Shown here in pieces: positions 46,125-57,060 of a DNA stretch of 64,000 bases. Position 1 is the stretch's first letter. Every line of letters begins with the position of its first letter. The position numbers and the translations under genes are program-made. The notes below the pieces were generated by a model. It saw nothing but the letters and a program-made list of their open reading frames with translations. It did not search any database and was not told the origin of the DNA. Source of the stretch: Flabesymbios commensalis (taxonomy: Eukaryota > Annelida > Polychaeta > Terebellida > Flabelligeridae). The DNA is taken from contig OZ024903.1 of assembly GCA_964017125.1 (NCBI GenBank), positions 84,516,300-84,580,299 on the forward strand, written 5' to 3'.

Positions 46125-47030
46125 GCTCATCCGGCCTTTAGGCCTAGATGAGCTTATGCCATCGTGTTGCGTCTGTCGTCTGTCCACAATTCACAAGAAA
46201 TGCTTCTCCTCCCTCAATTCTTATCCGATTTCAACTCCGTTTGGATTGTTTCAAAGAGCTTGTACCTGTGCCTTAAACTTCCTAGCGGATTTCAGAAATT
46301 TTAATTATTATTTAATTTATGACCTAAGTAACACCTAATTGGGGCACTCACAATTCACAAGAATTCTCCTAGCTAGCTCCCTTAATTTTTATATGATTTC
46401 AATTATGTTTGGTTTGTTTGAAAGAGCTTCCAAGTGCTTGTACTTGAAAGTTTTTAATTATTAATTAACTTATGACCTGATTAAGACCTAATTAGGGCAC
46501 TCTGTCCACCATTCACAAAAAATGCTTCTCCTCCCTCAATTCTCATCTGATTTCAATTTTGTTTGGTTTATTTGAAAGAGCTTGTGCCTGTGCATTAAAT
46601 GTCTTTGCGGATTTGAGATATTTTAATTACTAATCAACTTATGACCTTAATTATTAAGCCCTAATTAGGGAACTCTGTCCACCATTCACAAGGAATGCTT
46701 CTCCTCCCTCAGTTCTTAGCCGATTTCAATTTTGTTTTATTTGTTTGAAAGAGCTTGTGCCTGTGCATTAAACTTCCTCACGGATTTTGAGAAATTTTAA
46801 TTATTATTTAACTTATGACCTAATTAACACCGAATTAGGTCACTCTGTCCACAATTCTCAATAAATGCTTTTCCTCCCTCAATTCTTATCCGATTTCAAT
46901 TCTTTTTAGTTTATTTGAAAGATTGCATGCATGTGCATAGAACTGCCTCACATATTTCAGAAATTTTAATTCGTGATTAACTTGCCCTAATTAAGGATGA
47001 GCTTCTGTGTCATTGACACTCTGGTCTTTT
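46125..47030. repeat. Repeat element with five internal units of 155-173 bp
   Basis: Starts TAGCTCATCCGGCCTTTAGG then CCTAGATGAGCTTATGCCAT and GTCTGTCGTCTGTCC, then five units, each beginning with a version of GTCCACAATTCACAAGAAAT, GCTTCTCCTCCCTCAATTCT (about 46179, 46345, 46503, 46676, 46848). Each unit continues with GATTTCAATT.TGTTTGG, GAAAGAGCTTG, and TTATGACCTAATTA. It closes AAGGATGAGCTTCTGTGTCA. The ATGAGCTT word at both ends marks the borders. Irregular unit length, divergence and lack of spacers exclude CRISPR. Confidence 0.85.
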
Positions 47031-47826
47031 ATTTTAGCTACAATGGATTTGAAACTTAAGTACAGTAACAATGCAATAGTGGACCATTGACCTTGGTGCA
47101 GAAGGACATTAAAATGATTTCAATAGGCTGGATAGTTATTCTTCATACTTGTGAGTACATAATATTCTTATAAATCTCCTGTCAATACAGCTTTAAAAAA
47201 AATATTCGCCTAATGTTGATACCTGTATTTAAATTTTGCATGAACTTTGAAAAAATAATCGGTTTGTTACATTACTTCTTCAATGCAGGGCCTTGCAACC
47301 ACTATGTTAAGCTTCCAAATAATTACATATCTATGTTATTCAATTACAGAAGATGATTTGTAATTTTCAACATTTTTGAAAACATCACAGAAATTAAAAA
47401 GGAGATGGTAATGTACGGCTTAGATTAATTCATTATTATGTGATTGTTGAACCTTTTTATACAATAAATTTGACATGTTTTTCAGGCTATCATGGTGACC
47501 TACGGACATTTATTGGAAAAATGCCAGACGAAATATGATTCACAACATGGAAGTTTTACCGTTTGGTCCCAGAGACGCTCAACTTATTTTAATATGGACA
47601 TCAGTTGTTCAATATTTTTACATTTTTAATGAATTTAGTGTATATAGAAAGTCAGATGATGGGGGCAGGTGATGTCAATATGGTTTTATTTCGTCTGCAT
47701 TTTGAATAGCATTGCAATTTTGAAACATTCCATTAATACTGTATGTCTTTACTGCATTTTATCTGATTCTATGCCTTTCATTGTATGATTTTACCAATCT
47801 TTATTGGATTATATAACTTTTGATCT

Positions 47827-47888
47827 TTTTAATGAATATTTTAAAACGTTATATAACTTTGAATATTTTTAATGAATATTTTAAAACG
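47827..47888. repeat. 24-bp direct repeat at the start of the FkbM frame
   Basis: TTTTTAATGAATATTTTAAA then ACGT occurs at 47827-47850 and 47865-47888. The second copy contributes the first ATG of the long frame, which makes that ATG a doubtful start. Confidence 0.85.
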
Positions 47889-49167
47889 TCGACGGAGCCT
47901 GGAAACAATGGCCATGGCTTCACTGACACGGAGATTAAAATGGTCTTTTTTGATGGGGCAGTCTATGCAAAGTCTGTGGTCAATCTGCTTTGTTGTATTT
48001 CTGCTTTGTGGTACAATATATCTAGTTATTGGTTTAAGAGCCAGACGTGTAAATGATGGTACATATATTGATTTAAGTCCAGCGAGACAGAATGAACTTA
48101 TAAAAGAATGGAAAGTTAAAAGAAAAGACATACCTCAAAATCGACTTGATGAAGTACATACTACTCCACCACCTGTAAAGTCGATTGAAGTTAGAGAGAT
48201 AGTGAGAAAAACAACAATACCTCCAGCCAAACTCAATCCCCATGCCGGTAATGGTAAAGGAAATGTACAAGATGTATTTAACCTAATGTTACCCATAGAT
48301 TCTAAGACTGGTGAGCAAGCTGAACTTGTTGGTGGTTTTGCAGAATGTAGGCTCTATGATTTGGAAGACGAATCAGATGATGAGTTTGAATGTCTAAAAC
48401 TTGATATGAAACCAGACGTAACGGTGTGTATTCACCCAGTTGAGGAAGATGTTCACGTGTCTGGTCACTTACAACGTGACGGTATGTGGGAAGAATTCAT
48501 TGTAGAAGAGTTTCAAAGTATATTGAAGGCAGACCCCCAGCTTGGTTTTATTGATATCGGGGCACACATAGGTACGTATAGCCTTATAGCGGGAAACATG
48601 GGACATGAAGTAGTCGCTGTTGAGCCTGAAGAAAGCAGTCTCAAGCGGCTACACAAAGCTGTAAAATTGTCAAACCTAGAAGATAAAATAATTGCAATTC
48701 GCAATGTGATTTCAGACACTAGAAAAATGGTTTCATTGAAAACTTTTAAAGATAATCATGGTGGAACTCAAGTCAGTAACCTAGAACCGTGCTTCCACGT
48801 AAGATGTATGCCTTCAGTCAAAGCAATTCACATGGACGACCTACTTGAAGTTGTTCACTTTAAGAAAGCTGTGATAAAAATGGACATAGAAGGCCACGAA
48901 CATATAGCATTTCGTCATTCCAGTAGATTCCTCAGTAAAGTGTATGTGCCTTTCATTTTGATGGAGTGGAGAGTTCTAAGAGGCTATTACGGCTCTGAAG
49001 TCACAGAATCAGACGACAAAGCCTTAGCTGGTTGGCTGGTAGATTATCTCACCAATCATGGATACACTCCATATCAGTACACCAGAGATATCCCACTAAT
49101 TACTAAGCAATGGTATGCTTGGCCAGACGATATTATCTGGAAACATGAGATGAGGGACTTTAATTAA
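47872..49167 (+). CDS. Single-exon type II membrane FkbM-type SAM methyltransferase
   Basis: A 431-codon uninterrupted frame. Residues 35-55 (LWSICFVVFLLCGTIYLVIGL) form one membrane anchor after a basic tail (KRRR, TRRLKW), predicting a Golgi/ER type II protein. A linker of about 165 residues follows. The catalytic domain starts near 222 with the SAM-binding loop FIDIGAHIGTYS (226-237), then VAVEPE (248-253, ribose-binding acid E251) and IKMDIEGHEH (335-344), all hallmarks of the FkbM family (O-methyltransferases of sugars and small molecules). No intron is seen in the CDS. The first ATG lies in a duplicated 24-bp repeat with a poor context. ATG at 47908 (residue 13, ACAATGG) fits Kozak better. 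An in-frame TGA lies at 47860. Substrate is unknown; lumenal glycan O-methylation is inferred. Confidence 0.92.
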   Translation: MNILKRRRSLETMAMASLTRRLKWSFLMGQSMQSLWSICFVVFLLCGTIYLVIGLRARRVNDGTYIDLSPARQNELIKEWKVKRKDIPQNRLDEVHTTPPPVKSIEVREIVRKTTIPPAKLNPHAGNGKGNVQDVFNLMLPIDSKTGEQAELVGGFAECRLYDLEDESDDEFECLKLDMKPDVTVCIHPVEEDVHVSGHLQRDGMWEEFIVEEFQSILKADPQLGFIDIGAHIGTYSLIAGNMGHEVVAVEPEESSLKRLHKAVKLSNLEDKIIAIRNVISDTRKMVSLKTFKDNHGGTQVSNLEPCFHVRCMPSVKAIHMDDLLEVVHFKKAVIKMDIEGHEHIAFRHSSRFLSKVYVPFILMEWRVLRGYYGSEVTESDDKALAGWLVDYLTNHGYTPYQYTRDIPLITKQWYAWPDDIIWKHEMRDFN

Positions 49168-49414
49168 CCCTCCGTATTGTAATAACTAGTTTATTCAATA
49201 CAGATTTGTTAAATATCATCCAGTAGCAATAATTATGTTGCGAGTTACAAATTACAATCGAAGAGAACCGTGCTTTCTTGGCAAACACGACCCGATTGAC
49301 ATAATATATCGTGTTTTCAGGGTCAGTCATGTGATATGAAAAAGGTCAATGGTCCACTATATTGTAATTCATACTTTAGTTTCACATGAGAATGACTTGA
49401 CCAATCTTATGTGA

Positions 49415-49420
49415 AATAAA
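49415..49420 (+). terminator. Candidate polyadenylation signal of the FkbM gene
   Basis: AATAAA 248 bases after the stop codon at 49167. Another AATAAA lies at 50112. Either could be used. Confidence 0.45.
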
Positions 49421-49867
49421 AATGATCCATATTATAGCTTTACTGAGAGTATTTTTAATCCAGCCTTTTAAAATTATTTTTTATAGAATATGTCTACTAT
49501 TATCGCCTACTGTGATTTTATGTAAAATGTTTAATAGACATTGGTATAATTATGTATACTTTTATAGCAGCTAAACTTGTGTCACCTGATTGGTATGATA
49601 CATTATATGAGTAGGCTGATTGTATACCGGTGCTAAACAGATGATAATGTCATTTCACAATATGAGACATTATTTTGTTCGTCTTGACGTCGTGTTTTCA
49701 TTTTAACAATTCTCGCATTCTTTTGCAAAATTTTAAATATGTGAAGGCATTTAAAAAAAATTGTGTTAATGATAATTAGTGGCTGTTGATGATTAGTTGA
49801 CCCGTTGGACAGCTCTGTATGGCTGACAACACGCTGTTAGCTCAGGTTATGCAAACATTTTAAGCCA

Positions 49868-50062
49868 GCTTTAAGCGTAAAACACACGAACGCGAAAATG
49901 ATCAAACAACTATTTTATCATTGCTTAAGAAATAACCAAACAATCCAAAACACAACAGCGTGAAGGCGAAAATTCGCGTTCGCCTTCACGTTGTTGTGTT
50001 TTGGCAATGATAAATTAGTGTTACATAATTTTCGTGTTGGTGTGTTTTACTCTTTATAAAGC
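49868..50062. mobile_element. Foldback MITE downstream of the FkbM gene
   Basis: Outer arms are AGCTTTAAGCGTAAAACACA then CGAACGCGAAAAT at the left and ATTTTCGTGTTGGTG then TGTTTTACTCTTTATAAAGCC at the right. Inner arms CCAAAACACAACAGCGTGAA then GGCGAA pair with TTCGCCTTCACG then TTGTTGTGTTTTGG. About 195 bp in all, a double hairpin. Confidence 0.82.
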
Positions 50063-51622
50063 CTTCTCCTGTATTGTTTTTTAAATGTCTATGTTATGTT
50101 CTTATAACTTTAATAAAACATTGAGCAGCTAGGGTAGTTTTCTGATAGAATCTTAAAAGTTTATGAAACAGTGCTGCTAATTCGGTACATGAATGTACTG
50201 GTTTTAAAACGTTTTGGGAGACCCTACGAAATAATGTTCTCGTAGATGTTTTGTCAAACATTTTCCCCATATGTATACGCAGGTTTTTGTGTTTGATGGC
50301 GAGCTAGACAGACCGAATTGAGGAGTAGTAGGCCTAACGTTATGATGATAAGTGCCACAGCAATCATGGCCACCAGTTGGATGTCATCTGTCTATCGTCA
50401 AATTCAAACCACCCAGAGAGTATAAACTATTAGATACGCCTACTCTCTACGCGATCCAATGATGACGTAACTCAAATAATCTCTTTAGTTGTTTCTTAAA
50501 CTCGTGGGCCAGTGATTAAAATCATTCGAAAACGATTTTTGTACATTTCTTATGTCGACCATATGCACACGTTTATTTCTATAGGCCTATATCAAGTGCA
50601 ATGTTAGCCTAAAGTTGTCTTTCTTTATTTTAATAATTTAGCCATTACATATTTTTTTATTATAATTATATTGAATAATAACTATAAATGATTTTGTAAC
50701 TCACGTACGGTACATCATTATGCTGGTATGCTTATGCTTCAATATTGTTGAATGTATTATTTGGTCATTACATTAAAGATGCAAATCATAGGCCTATATT
50801 GTATATAATATATTGCTGCTCTCAAAAATTGAGAGATTTTTTTTTTTAAAAAAAAACGTCAAAGGTGCAGGTTTATAGTCTGATATCAAATCTGAAGACT
50901 CATCAGCCGACTTTACATTTTACCCCCTGTAAATGTAAATATTCCTGCAGCCATTTCGGCGCATTAAACTTATCATGATACATGTTAACATGATACATCT
51001 ATTCTATTTGAAAGTAAACCACATGAACATGGTAATGTAGTGTAATCAGGTAATAGATGCAGCATGATGAGCTGGTGAGATCACGTTACTTGTCTTATAA
51101 TTAAATTGAGACTAACGTTACTCAGAAGGCGAAAAACAACAGTTTATTTTACAACAAAACTTATGAATTGTGTCGTGTGAAAATTACCATCAAGAAATCC
51201 AATTAGGGCCTATGCAAAGCATGGAGTCGTAAAAGCTAAATTTTATATTTTGCATAATTGGGGAAGCTAATTTACATATTTCCAAAATGGCCGCTGATAA
51301 GATATAATAGGTTATCAATACAGTTCCAGTTCTGACATAATTTTGTTTTCTGATTCTAAATTTGAGTTTTGAGATCACAACTTAATTTTGACAACTAAAC
51401 ATACTGACATACAATACGGTACCCTATGAAAGATACAATTTCGGTGTCTCTCAATACGACAAGTGAGTAGGCTACGCCTACATACATGCACCTTCTGTGA
51501 CAGGCCTACATTTATTGCTCTTTGTTGTGCAGCCTTTTTTAAATCAATGATAAAAACTAATATAAAATGGTAAGATAAAATGTATCGTATGTTTATATAT
51601 TTAGGAAATATAGGGCCTATAG
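50063..51622. other. Non-coding stretch with one SINE fragment
   Basis: 50940-50972 carries CCTGCAGCCATTTCGGCGCA then TTAAACTT, the 3' end of the SINE family at 36480. The rest shows no frames with domains and no element ends. Confidence 0.55.
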
Positions 51623-51769
51623 CAGGGCCGGCGGAAGGGGTCCGGCCATGGCCGGACCACTTTTCAGTCAAAAGAGCACTTATTTCTTCAAAATTTTCCA
51701 GGGGGAGTATCACAGCCGGACCACTTCTATTACAGCCGGACCACTTCTACTTTGCTTCTGCCGGGCCTG
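51623..51769. mobile_element. 147-bp hAT-like MITE
   Basis: CAGGGCCGGCGGAAG at the left and CTTCTGCCGGGCCTG at the right are inverted ends, with internal copies of GCCGGACCACTT at 51654, 51716 and 51735. CAGGGCCGGCGGAAG is a common hAT-MITE terminus in animals. Confidence 0.82.
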
Positions 51770-52199
51770 TATAATGCGTTTTTAGACTGCATATATAGGC
51801 CCTAGGCGCTACATTATATATGATAATAACACGAAATGTGACGGATGCCTAATATCGTCACCGTTTGAGCCTGTCTGTCCGCTACCTATAGCCTAATCTT
51901 TTAACACTATACGGTAACTTGTTTCGTGTGATTGGAATGCACATTAGCTTCACATAGGCCTACATGTTTTTCATGACTAAAGCTTGATTAATTCACATTT
52001 GACCTCTCTGTGACCCCTATGACTTTGACATTTTCCCGATCAACAAATTTTCTCGTTAACGCGATTCACTCAACATTTTTTATGTATCACTCCGAATTTT
52101 ATACCATATCCGTTTCACTAATAGCTCGGATGAGCTCGAAATTGGGCAAGATTCAGACAGAAACTGGGTCATGGCGGCCAAAATGGCGATTATCGGCCA
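51770..52199. other. Non-coding stretch
   Basis: No array or terminal repeats found. The 91-residue frame at 52010 runs into the repeat array that follows and has no domain. Confidence 0.4.
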
Positions 52200-52552
52200 T
52201 AATTTTTCTAATATTTGGAAAACCAGGTCAGATAGCTAGACCATTAATATTGGACAAACTGTGCAGTTGCAGGAATATACCATGAAAAAATTCACCTCGA
52301 TAATTTTTTTTAATAGAGAACTTGTGATCAATGTAGACCTTAATATGCGTAATATCTGGAAAAACGTACTATAAAACAAAATGTGCGGCTTCAGAAAAGG
52401 ACATGCTCTGAAAATTTTCTTCATAAAATTACCGTCTTGCGGCCATTATCGACTATTATTTGTGTAATATCTGGAAAACCGTACCAGTTAGCTAGACCAT
52501 TACTAATTTTCAACAAAATTACATTTTAACTGGGAGATTGCGGTCCTTCTTA
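52200..52552. repeat. Diverged sub-repeats of about 115-140 bp
   Basis: TAATATTTGGAAAACCAGGT (52209), TAATATCTGGAAAAACGTAC (52350) and TAATATCTGGAAAACCGTAC (52466) head three related stretches. Two of them continue with AGCTAGACCATTA. They lie directly against the element at 52553. Confidence 0.65.
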
Positions 52553-52936
52553 GCCCGCCTTTTAATTGAGAAAGGTGGGGTATTGCAATTGAAGTTTGTC
52601 GGTATCGGCTTTGGCGTTAACATTTCCTCGTGGACACGATAGCTTGGAACGTTTTTAATGTATCCTTCTCAAATTTGTTTTCATCTTGCTAGTAGGCCTA
52701 ACCAGTTCTCGGACAAGTTCAAGAATGGCTTAAAAAATCAAAATGGCTGATTTATTGCGATTTTTTACATTTTACTTTAATAATCTTACCTTGTGGGCGT
52801 GATATCTTCAAAAGAAAGTTCTCCATGTATCCTGCTCAAATTTGTTATGTGTGTTTATACTCCTAACCAGTTATCGGATAAGTTCAATAATGACGGCGGG
52901 CTATTATCTGATTATCGAGTGTGCTCTTGTTTCTAA
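52553..52936 (-). mobile_element. Minisatellite-bearing element, AAACAAGAG-type terminus
   Basis: Read on the minus strand it starts AAACAAGAGCACACTCGATA then ATCAGATAATAGCCCGCC and ends at AAAGGCGGGC. Two internal units (about 52600-52740, 52785-52915) share TTCTCAAATTTGTT-like, CTAACCAGTT.TCGGA.AAGTTCAA and AAAATGGC-like words. The same family lies at 63066-63480. Confidence 0.65.
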
Positions 52937-53459
52937 TGATTTTCACTTTTAAACGATGACTAGAGGCTGAGGCCTATTTCCGTCGCCTACAGGCCTTGTC
53001 TCATTCTGTCAGTAGTGAAATAACTGACGATCTCTCCATAGGCCTAATACCCCTTTTCCTAACACTTTGCCCCAATTCCCCACAAAATAACTTACTCCTG
53101 GAACCCAAGTTTTTTTTTTTAAATCGTGATATAATATTTCAAGTAACCTAGACCCTCATATAAGTAACCATTAAACGCAACATAATAAGACATTGCACAT
53201 ACATGTAGCGATATAATAATCAGGGCTTTGATGTGGCATAGTTGCAGAATAATTCCAAGGTTATTTCAGATTCAAATCAGCTGATATTTTAATGTATGAA
53301 AATTGCATTATTGCGAACTTGGGCAAAGATAGGTTAAAGAATCATTCAGCTTCAAAACGCGCATGCCTGGGACGGTCAAGTGTAGGCCAACAGTAGCCTA
53401 TTGAGTACAGATTGACGGCATTAATATAGCCACTGAACTGATTACAAGATACTACTCAA
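52937..53459. other. Non-coding stretch, nothing recognised
   Basis: No frames, arrays or inverted ends seen. Confidence 0.4.
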
Positions 53460-53565
53460 TCGAGACATTGATCCAATGCTGTTTTAATGTTAGGCCAACG
53501 TCTGCGACGCTGGCCCAACATTGAACTAACATTAGATAAATGTACAATGTTTGAGAGAAAGTCCT
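53460..53565. mobile_element. Old CCCAGCAAACAC-family copy without its ends
   Basis: The inner hairpin is visible (CCAATGCTGTTTTAATGTTA, core GCCAACGTCTGCGACGCTGG, CCCAACATTGAACTAACATT), but the outer CCCAGCAAACAC ends are missing. It is immediately followed by an intact copy. Confidence 0.6.
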
Positions 53566-53569
53566 CCTG

Positions 53570-53677
53570 CCCAGCAAACGCAAGACATTTGTATGACATT
53601 TATGCAATGTCGGCCCATCGTCTTCGACGCTGGTCCAACATTGCATAAAGTCATACAAATGTTTTGTGTTTACTGGG
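53570..53677. mobile_element. CCCAGCAAACAC-family MITE
   Basis: CCCAGCAAACGCAAGACATT ... AATGTTTTGTGTTTACTGGG with arms TGACATTTATGCAATG / CATTGCATAAAGTCA and core CGTCTTCGACGCTGG. Confidence 0.9.
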
Positions 53678-54201
53678 TGAGAATACAAACTTGGGGGTCA
53701 AGCAGTTTCCAAATCCCCGCAGTAATACAGTCAGTTTGTTTGCAAGTAGGCGACCAAGTAGGGGCAAAAGACAAGGGCTTTGAATTATTACCTCATAGAT
53801 GTCGCTCAAGTATATATGAACTTGCTGTGATTTGAGAACTTGCTCTTAATGAGGCTTTGGGTATGAAACGCATATTTAGTATTATTATGGAATAGAGCCT
53901 TGGCTTACCCACGGGCACTATTGCCTTCTGGGGGACCCTTGTCCCGCGAATTTCGCCAGTTGACTACACCTTTAATTTGATAGTGTCTTCAGAATAAAAA
54001 GAAAGATATTTTGAATGTCACTGCACTCACATCCGGGACTCACATGACATGTTACAATTCTTGTGCATTGGAAAGTATGATGGGTTCTCGTCAAAAACGA
54101 CTGCGGATAAAATGTGCCTGTACGTGTACTTATGATGAAGTATGGTGTTTTCCGCCTTCCTGGTATTCTTATGTGTAATATGCAAATACTAATATCTGTT
54201 T
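53678..54201. other. Non-coding stretch, nothing recognised
   Basis: No frames with domains and no repeats found. Confidence 0.4.
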
Positions 54202-54609
54202 TATAGTCAGATTCACATTAAATTCATTGACCAGGGTGAATGAATTTCGCCGATTCCTCAGTCAATTCTGAACCAATTTTCCTGAAATTTGGCACACACT
54301 GTTGTCTAGTCATGGGCCAACTACTCGATGTTCTGGAAGGTATTGACATGTAGGCCTAATGAAATTCTGAGACGAAGTTAATGGGTTTATAGAGACGAGT
54401 GCGACATTTTTATTTATTTAATTACGCCTATCACATGTCAAATAGACAAACTTTTACACTAAAAGTAATATTTTTCAATAAAATTTTCAGGGTAGTCGCA
54501 CGTCCCATCGCCAGGAAATAGTGCTTGTAAAATTTCATGACAATTGGTTGAGGATTGACTGAGAAATCAGCGAAAATCTTTCAACACGGTTAATGTAAAT
54601 CCGACTATA
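54202..54609. mobile_element. 408-bp foldback MITE with arms of about 130 bp
   Basis: TATAGTCAGATTCACATTAA then ATTCATTGACC, GATTCCTCAGTCAA and CCAATTTTCCTGAAATTT at the left correspond to the reverse complement of the right end, which closes TTAATGTAAATCCGACTATA. Arms match at roughly 80%. TATA at both ends hints at TA target preference. Confidence 0.8.
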
Positions 54610-54649
54610 GTGCTCTCTATTAGCCCCCAATTGTTATTATTATTCTTGA

Positions 54650-55115
54650 ACACAGAAGAGCCGGGTAGCCATCTTGGATAGTATGCTAATAAGCTAATTT
54701 TAGAACCTTAACTAGGATAATCCGCCAGAGCATATTCATGAAAAAAAATCGTGGAGATCGGATCAATATTGGCAACAGTAGAGAGTTTGCGTCTATTTGT
54801 AAGGAAGAGCTGAACAGCCATCTTTGATATCATTATGCAAATTAGCCTATTATTTTCCAACATAACTGGGATAATACATGATCAGTGCTCAGGAATAAAT
54901 TCTTGAAAATCGGATAATATTGACGACTGTAGATTGTTTAGGGGCCTATGTCAATATGTAAAGAAGAACCTAGGGAGGCCATCTTGAATATTCAAATTAA
55001 CCGATTTTCGAACGTAAACACGGTAGGCTAACACGTAAGAAAATATTCAGAAAATAATTGTGAAGGTCGGATGAATTTTGGCGACTCTATAGAGAGTTTA
55101 TGTCGTCGATTTGTT
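54650..55115. repeat. Three tandem units of about 153 bp
   Basis: AGAAGAGCCGGGTAGCCATC (54654), GGAAGAGCTGAACAGCCATC (54807) and AGAAGAACCTAGGGAGGCCA (54961) head diverged units sharing CATCTTGGATA, AATAAGCTAATTTT, ATCGGAT.AATATTGGC and TAGAGAGTTT.TGTC. Confidence 0.82.
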
Positions 55116-55326
55116 GAATAATAATAATAATGAAAAACTAAAACAATATAATTCTCCACCACATAGAGATGGGGACTTAACTAATCCTTTCGTTATCGGG
55201 GTGTCTTCGGGGTTTTTATGAGTTACGATCAGTTGTGTATTACAGGCATATATTGTATCGATATGTTAGTCCGAGTTTGACACAAGCGCTTAGGTTAGTG
55301 TCAGAGTTGGAGAGTACAGCCTGGGC

Positions 55327-55433
55327 CCGTATTTTCGTACAAGTTACGATAAATCGTAGGCTTTTGATTAGTCGAGATGACCATCTCGACCAATCAGAAG
55401 CCTACGCTTTATCGTAACTTGTACGAGAATACT
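55327..55433. mobile_element. 107-bp foldback MITE, almost perfect hairpin
   Basis: CGTACAAGTTACGATAAATC then GTAGGCTTTTGATTAGTCGA pairs with TCGACCAATCAGAAGCCTAC then GCTTTATCGTAACTTGTACG. The loop is only a few bases (GATGACCATC), so it would form a strong hairpin. Confidence 0.88.
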
Positions 55434-56172
55434 GCAAAATATGTGTTTTGTATGCTTGCAGCCAGTGTACAGTGAAATCAACAATTTCATAAAAAATGTA
55501 AGGCTAACCCTAGTAAAATGAAAAATTCACCTATAACGACTGGCATTTAAATCCCCACGTCAAGGCATTATTCCAATTATATGTAACTAAATATGTAATT
55601 GTAAAATAAACTAAGAATCATTAAATAAACAAGGACGCTTTATTTCATCGCACAGTCGATCGTCCGTGCACCGGTATTTGGGGGCACAACTTTACGAGTG
55701 GCAATTATTACAGACTGTATGGCACACATACCACGTCTGATAGCCGATTTTGTCCCAAAATTTCCCTTTGAGAGCATCTTTTCAAAAAAAGGCTATAGGC
55801 CTACACTTCGAGTAATTCTTCGTAGGGGCCTATGCTGAATAAGGTAGCTGTGACGACCCATGTGAGTTATGTAGGCCTACCACACTATTTATAAATTGTG
55901 TTTTTCAACATGGTACTTACTGAGACCGTTGACTACCTCAGATTCCAAATGATGCTAATAATAACTTTAAAAAAACATGACACAATGCGAGTTAAAGTGG
56001 AAAGCTAGCAGACTTCTCACTTTTTAAAACAAATCCATTATGATCCCGATACATTATGTTGCAATAATAGATATGCATATGTAAACCTTTGTGTTTTTAC
56101 ATTATTGAAACTGATTCTTATAATGTTGTAACATCAACACGGATTTCTGGGCAATCCTCCAGTGTGTGTTCT
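55434..56172. other. Non-coding stretch, nothing recognised
   Basis: AT-rich, no frames or arrays. Confidence 0.4.
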
Positions 56173-56274
56173 CCCAGTAAGCACAAAACATTTGTATAAC
56201 CTAAAAATACAACGTCGGCCCAACGTCTTCGACGTTGGTCCAACATTGTATAAATGTTATACAAATGTTTAAGG
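56173..56274. mobile_element. CCCAGCAAACAC-family MITE, right end eroded
   Basis: CCCAGTAAGCACAAAACATT at the left, core GTCTTCGACGTTGG, then ATTGTATAAATGTTATACAA. The final GTGTTTGCTGGG is missing. Confidence 0.82.
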
Positions 56275-56469
56275 GTAAATTCATTTGGTGGGATCTCCCT
56301 GTCAGCTGTCAAACAAAAGCTTTGCACTAGGATCCTTCTTATCGATTGCCACGACACAGACATCATCGGTCATCAGTAGCCATGTAGCAAGAGAAACCTT
56401 GTATTACATTTTTGTATTTGTTTCGATTGCAAAATAAAATATGTTTATACAAAAAAAAAAATGTTTACA

Positions 56470-57060
56470 GGGCGTGTGTCCCAATTGTCTCAAGGACATG
56501 GTGTCAAAAAACGGCAGCACGCCTAGATTCAGTTTCCTGTCATTACATCGCATGCATCATGCCCAACAAATTATAAAATACGTCCATCCGTGACGCCATT
56601 GTGACGTCAACACGACAAGGCCAACGGCGACGGACGGGTTATAAAAACTCAGATTCCAGGTCCCCTAAACAGAACTCCATTTCCCGGGTCGAACGTTGTG
56701 TTTATTTATGCTCCTCTGTGTAGAACACATAAAATATAAAATACAGTCACATAGACATCTCCCTCGGCCTAACCATGACTGTTCAGGATTGTCATTTGGC
56801 ACTGATGCGCCACCTGGTGAATACCTAAGTATATATATGTTTGGGATCATGTTAGATCCGGTTCTGATCCATATTAAGGCTATTTTGTCATGCTGTTGGC
56901 CTGCGTGCTGTTGTTGGGCAGGGTGGACCAGGGGTCATTCGGCCATTATGTACTTGAAGCTGGTAGAGGAAGTTTGTTAAATAAAACTGTGAAAACCCTC
57001 ATCGTTGGCTCCTCTCTTTCACTTTCTTCCGAGTCCTAATCCTGGACAATGACAAAGAAC
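56470..57060 (+). mobile_element. Possible solo LTR (fossil candidate)
   Basis: One sequence combines a CRE-like TGACGTCA (about 56602), a TATA box TATAAAA (about 56641) and, some 340 bases on, AATAAA (about 56977) followed by a pyrimidine-rich stretch. That order of promoter and polyadenylation signal is typical of an LTR. No second LTR, internal region or firm target duplication is seen, so the borders are guesses. A host promoter with an unrelated AATAAA is the alternative. Confidence 0.3.

Noticed and set aside
46125-47030. CRISPR-like regular spacing
   Set aside because: Units are long, diverged, unequal in length and contiguous, in an animal genome, so it is a tandem repeat inside an interspersed element.
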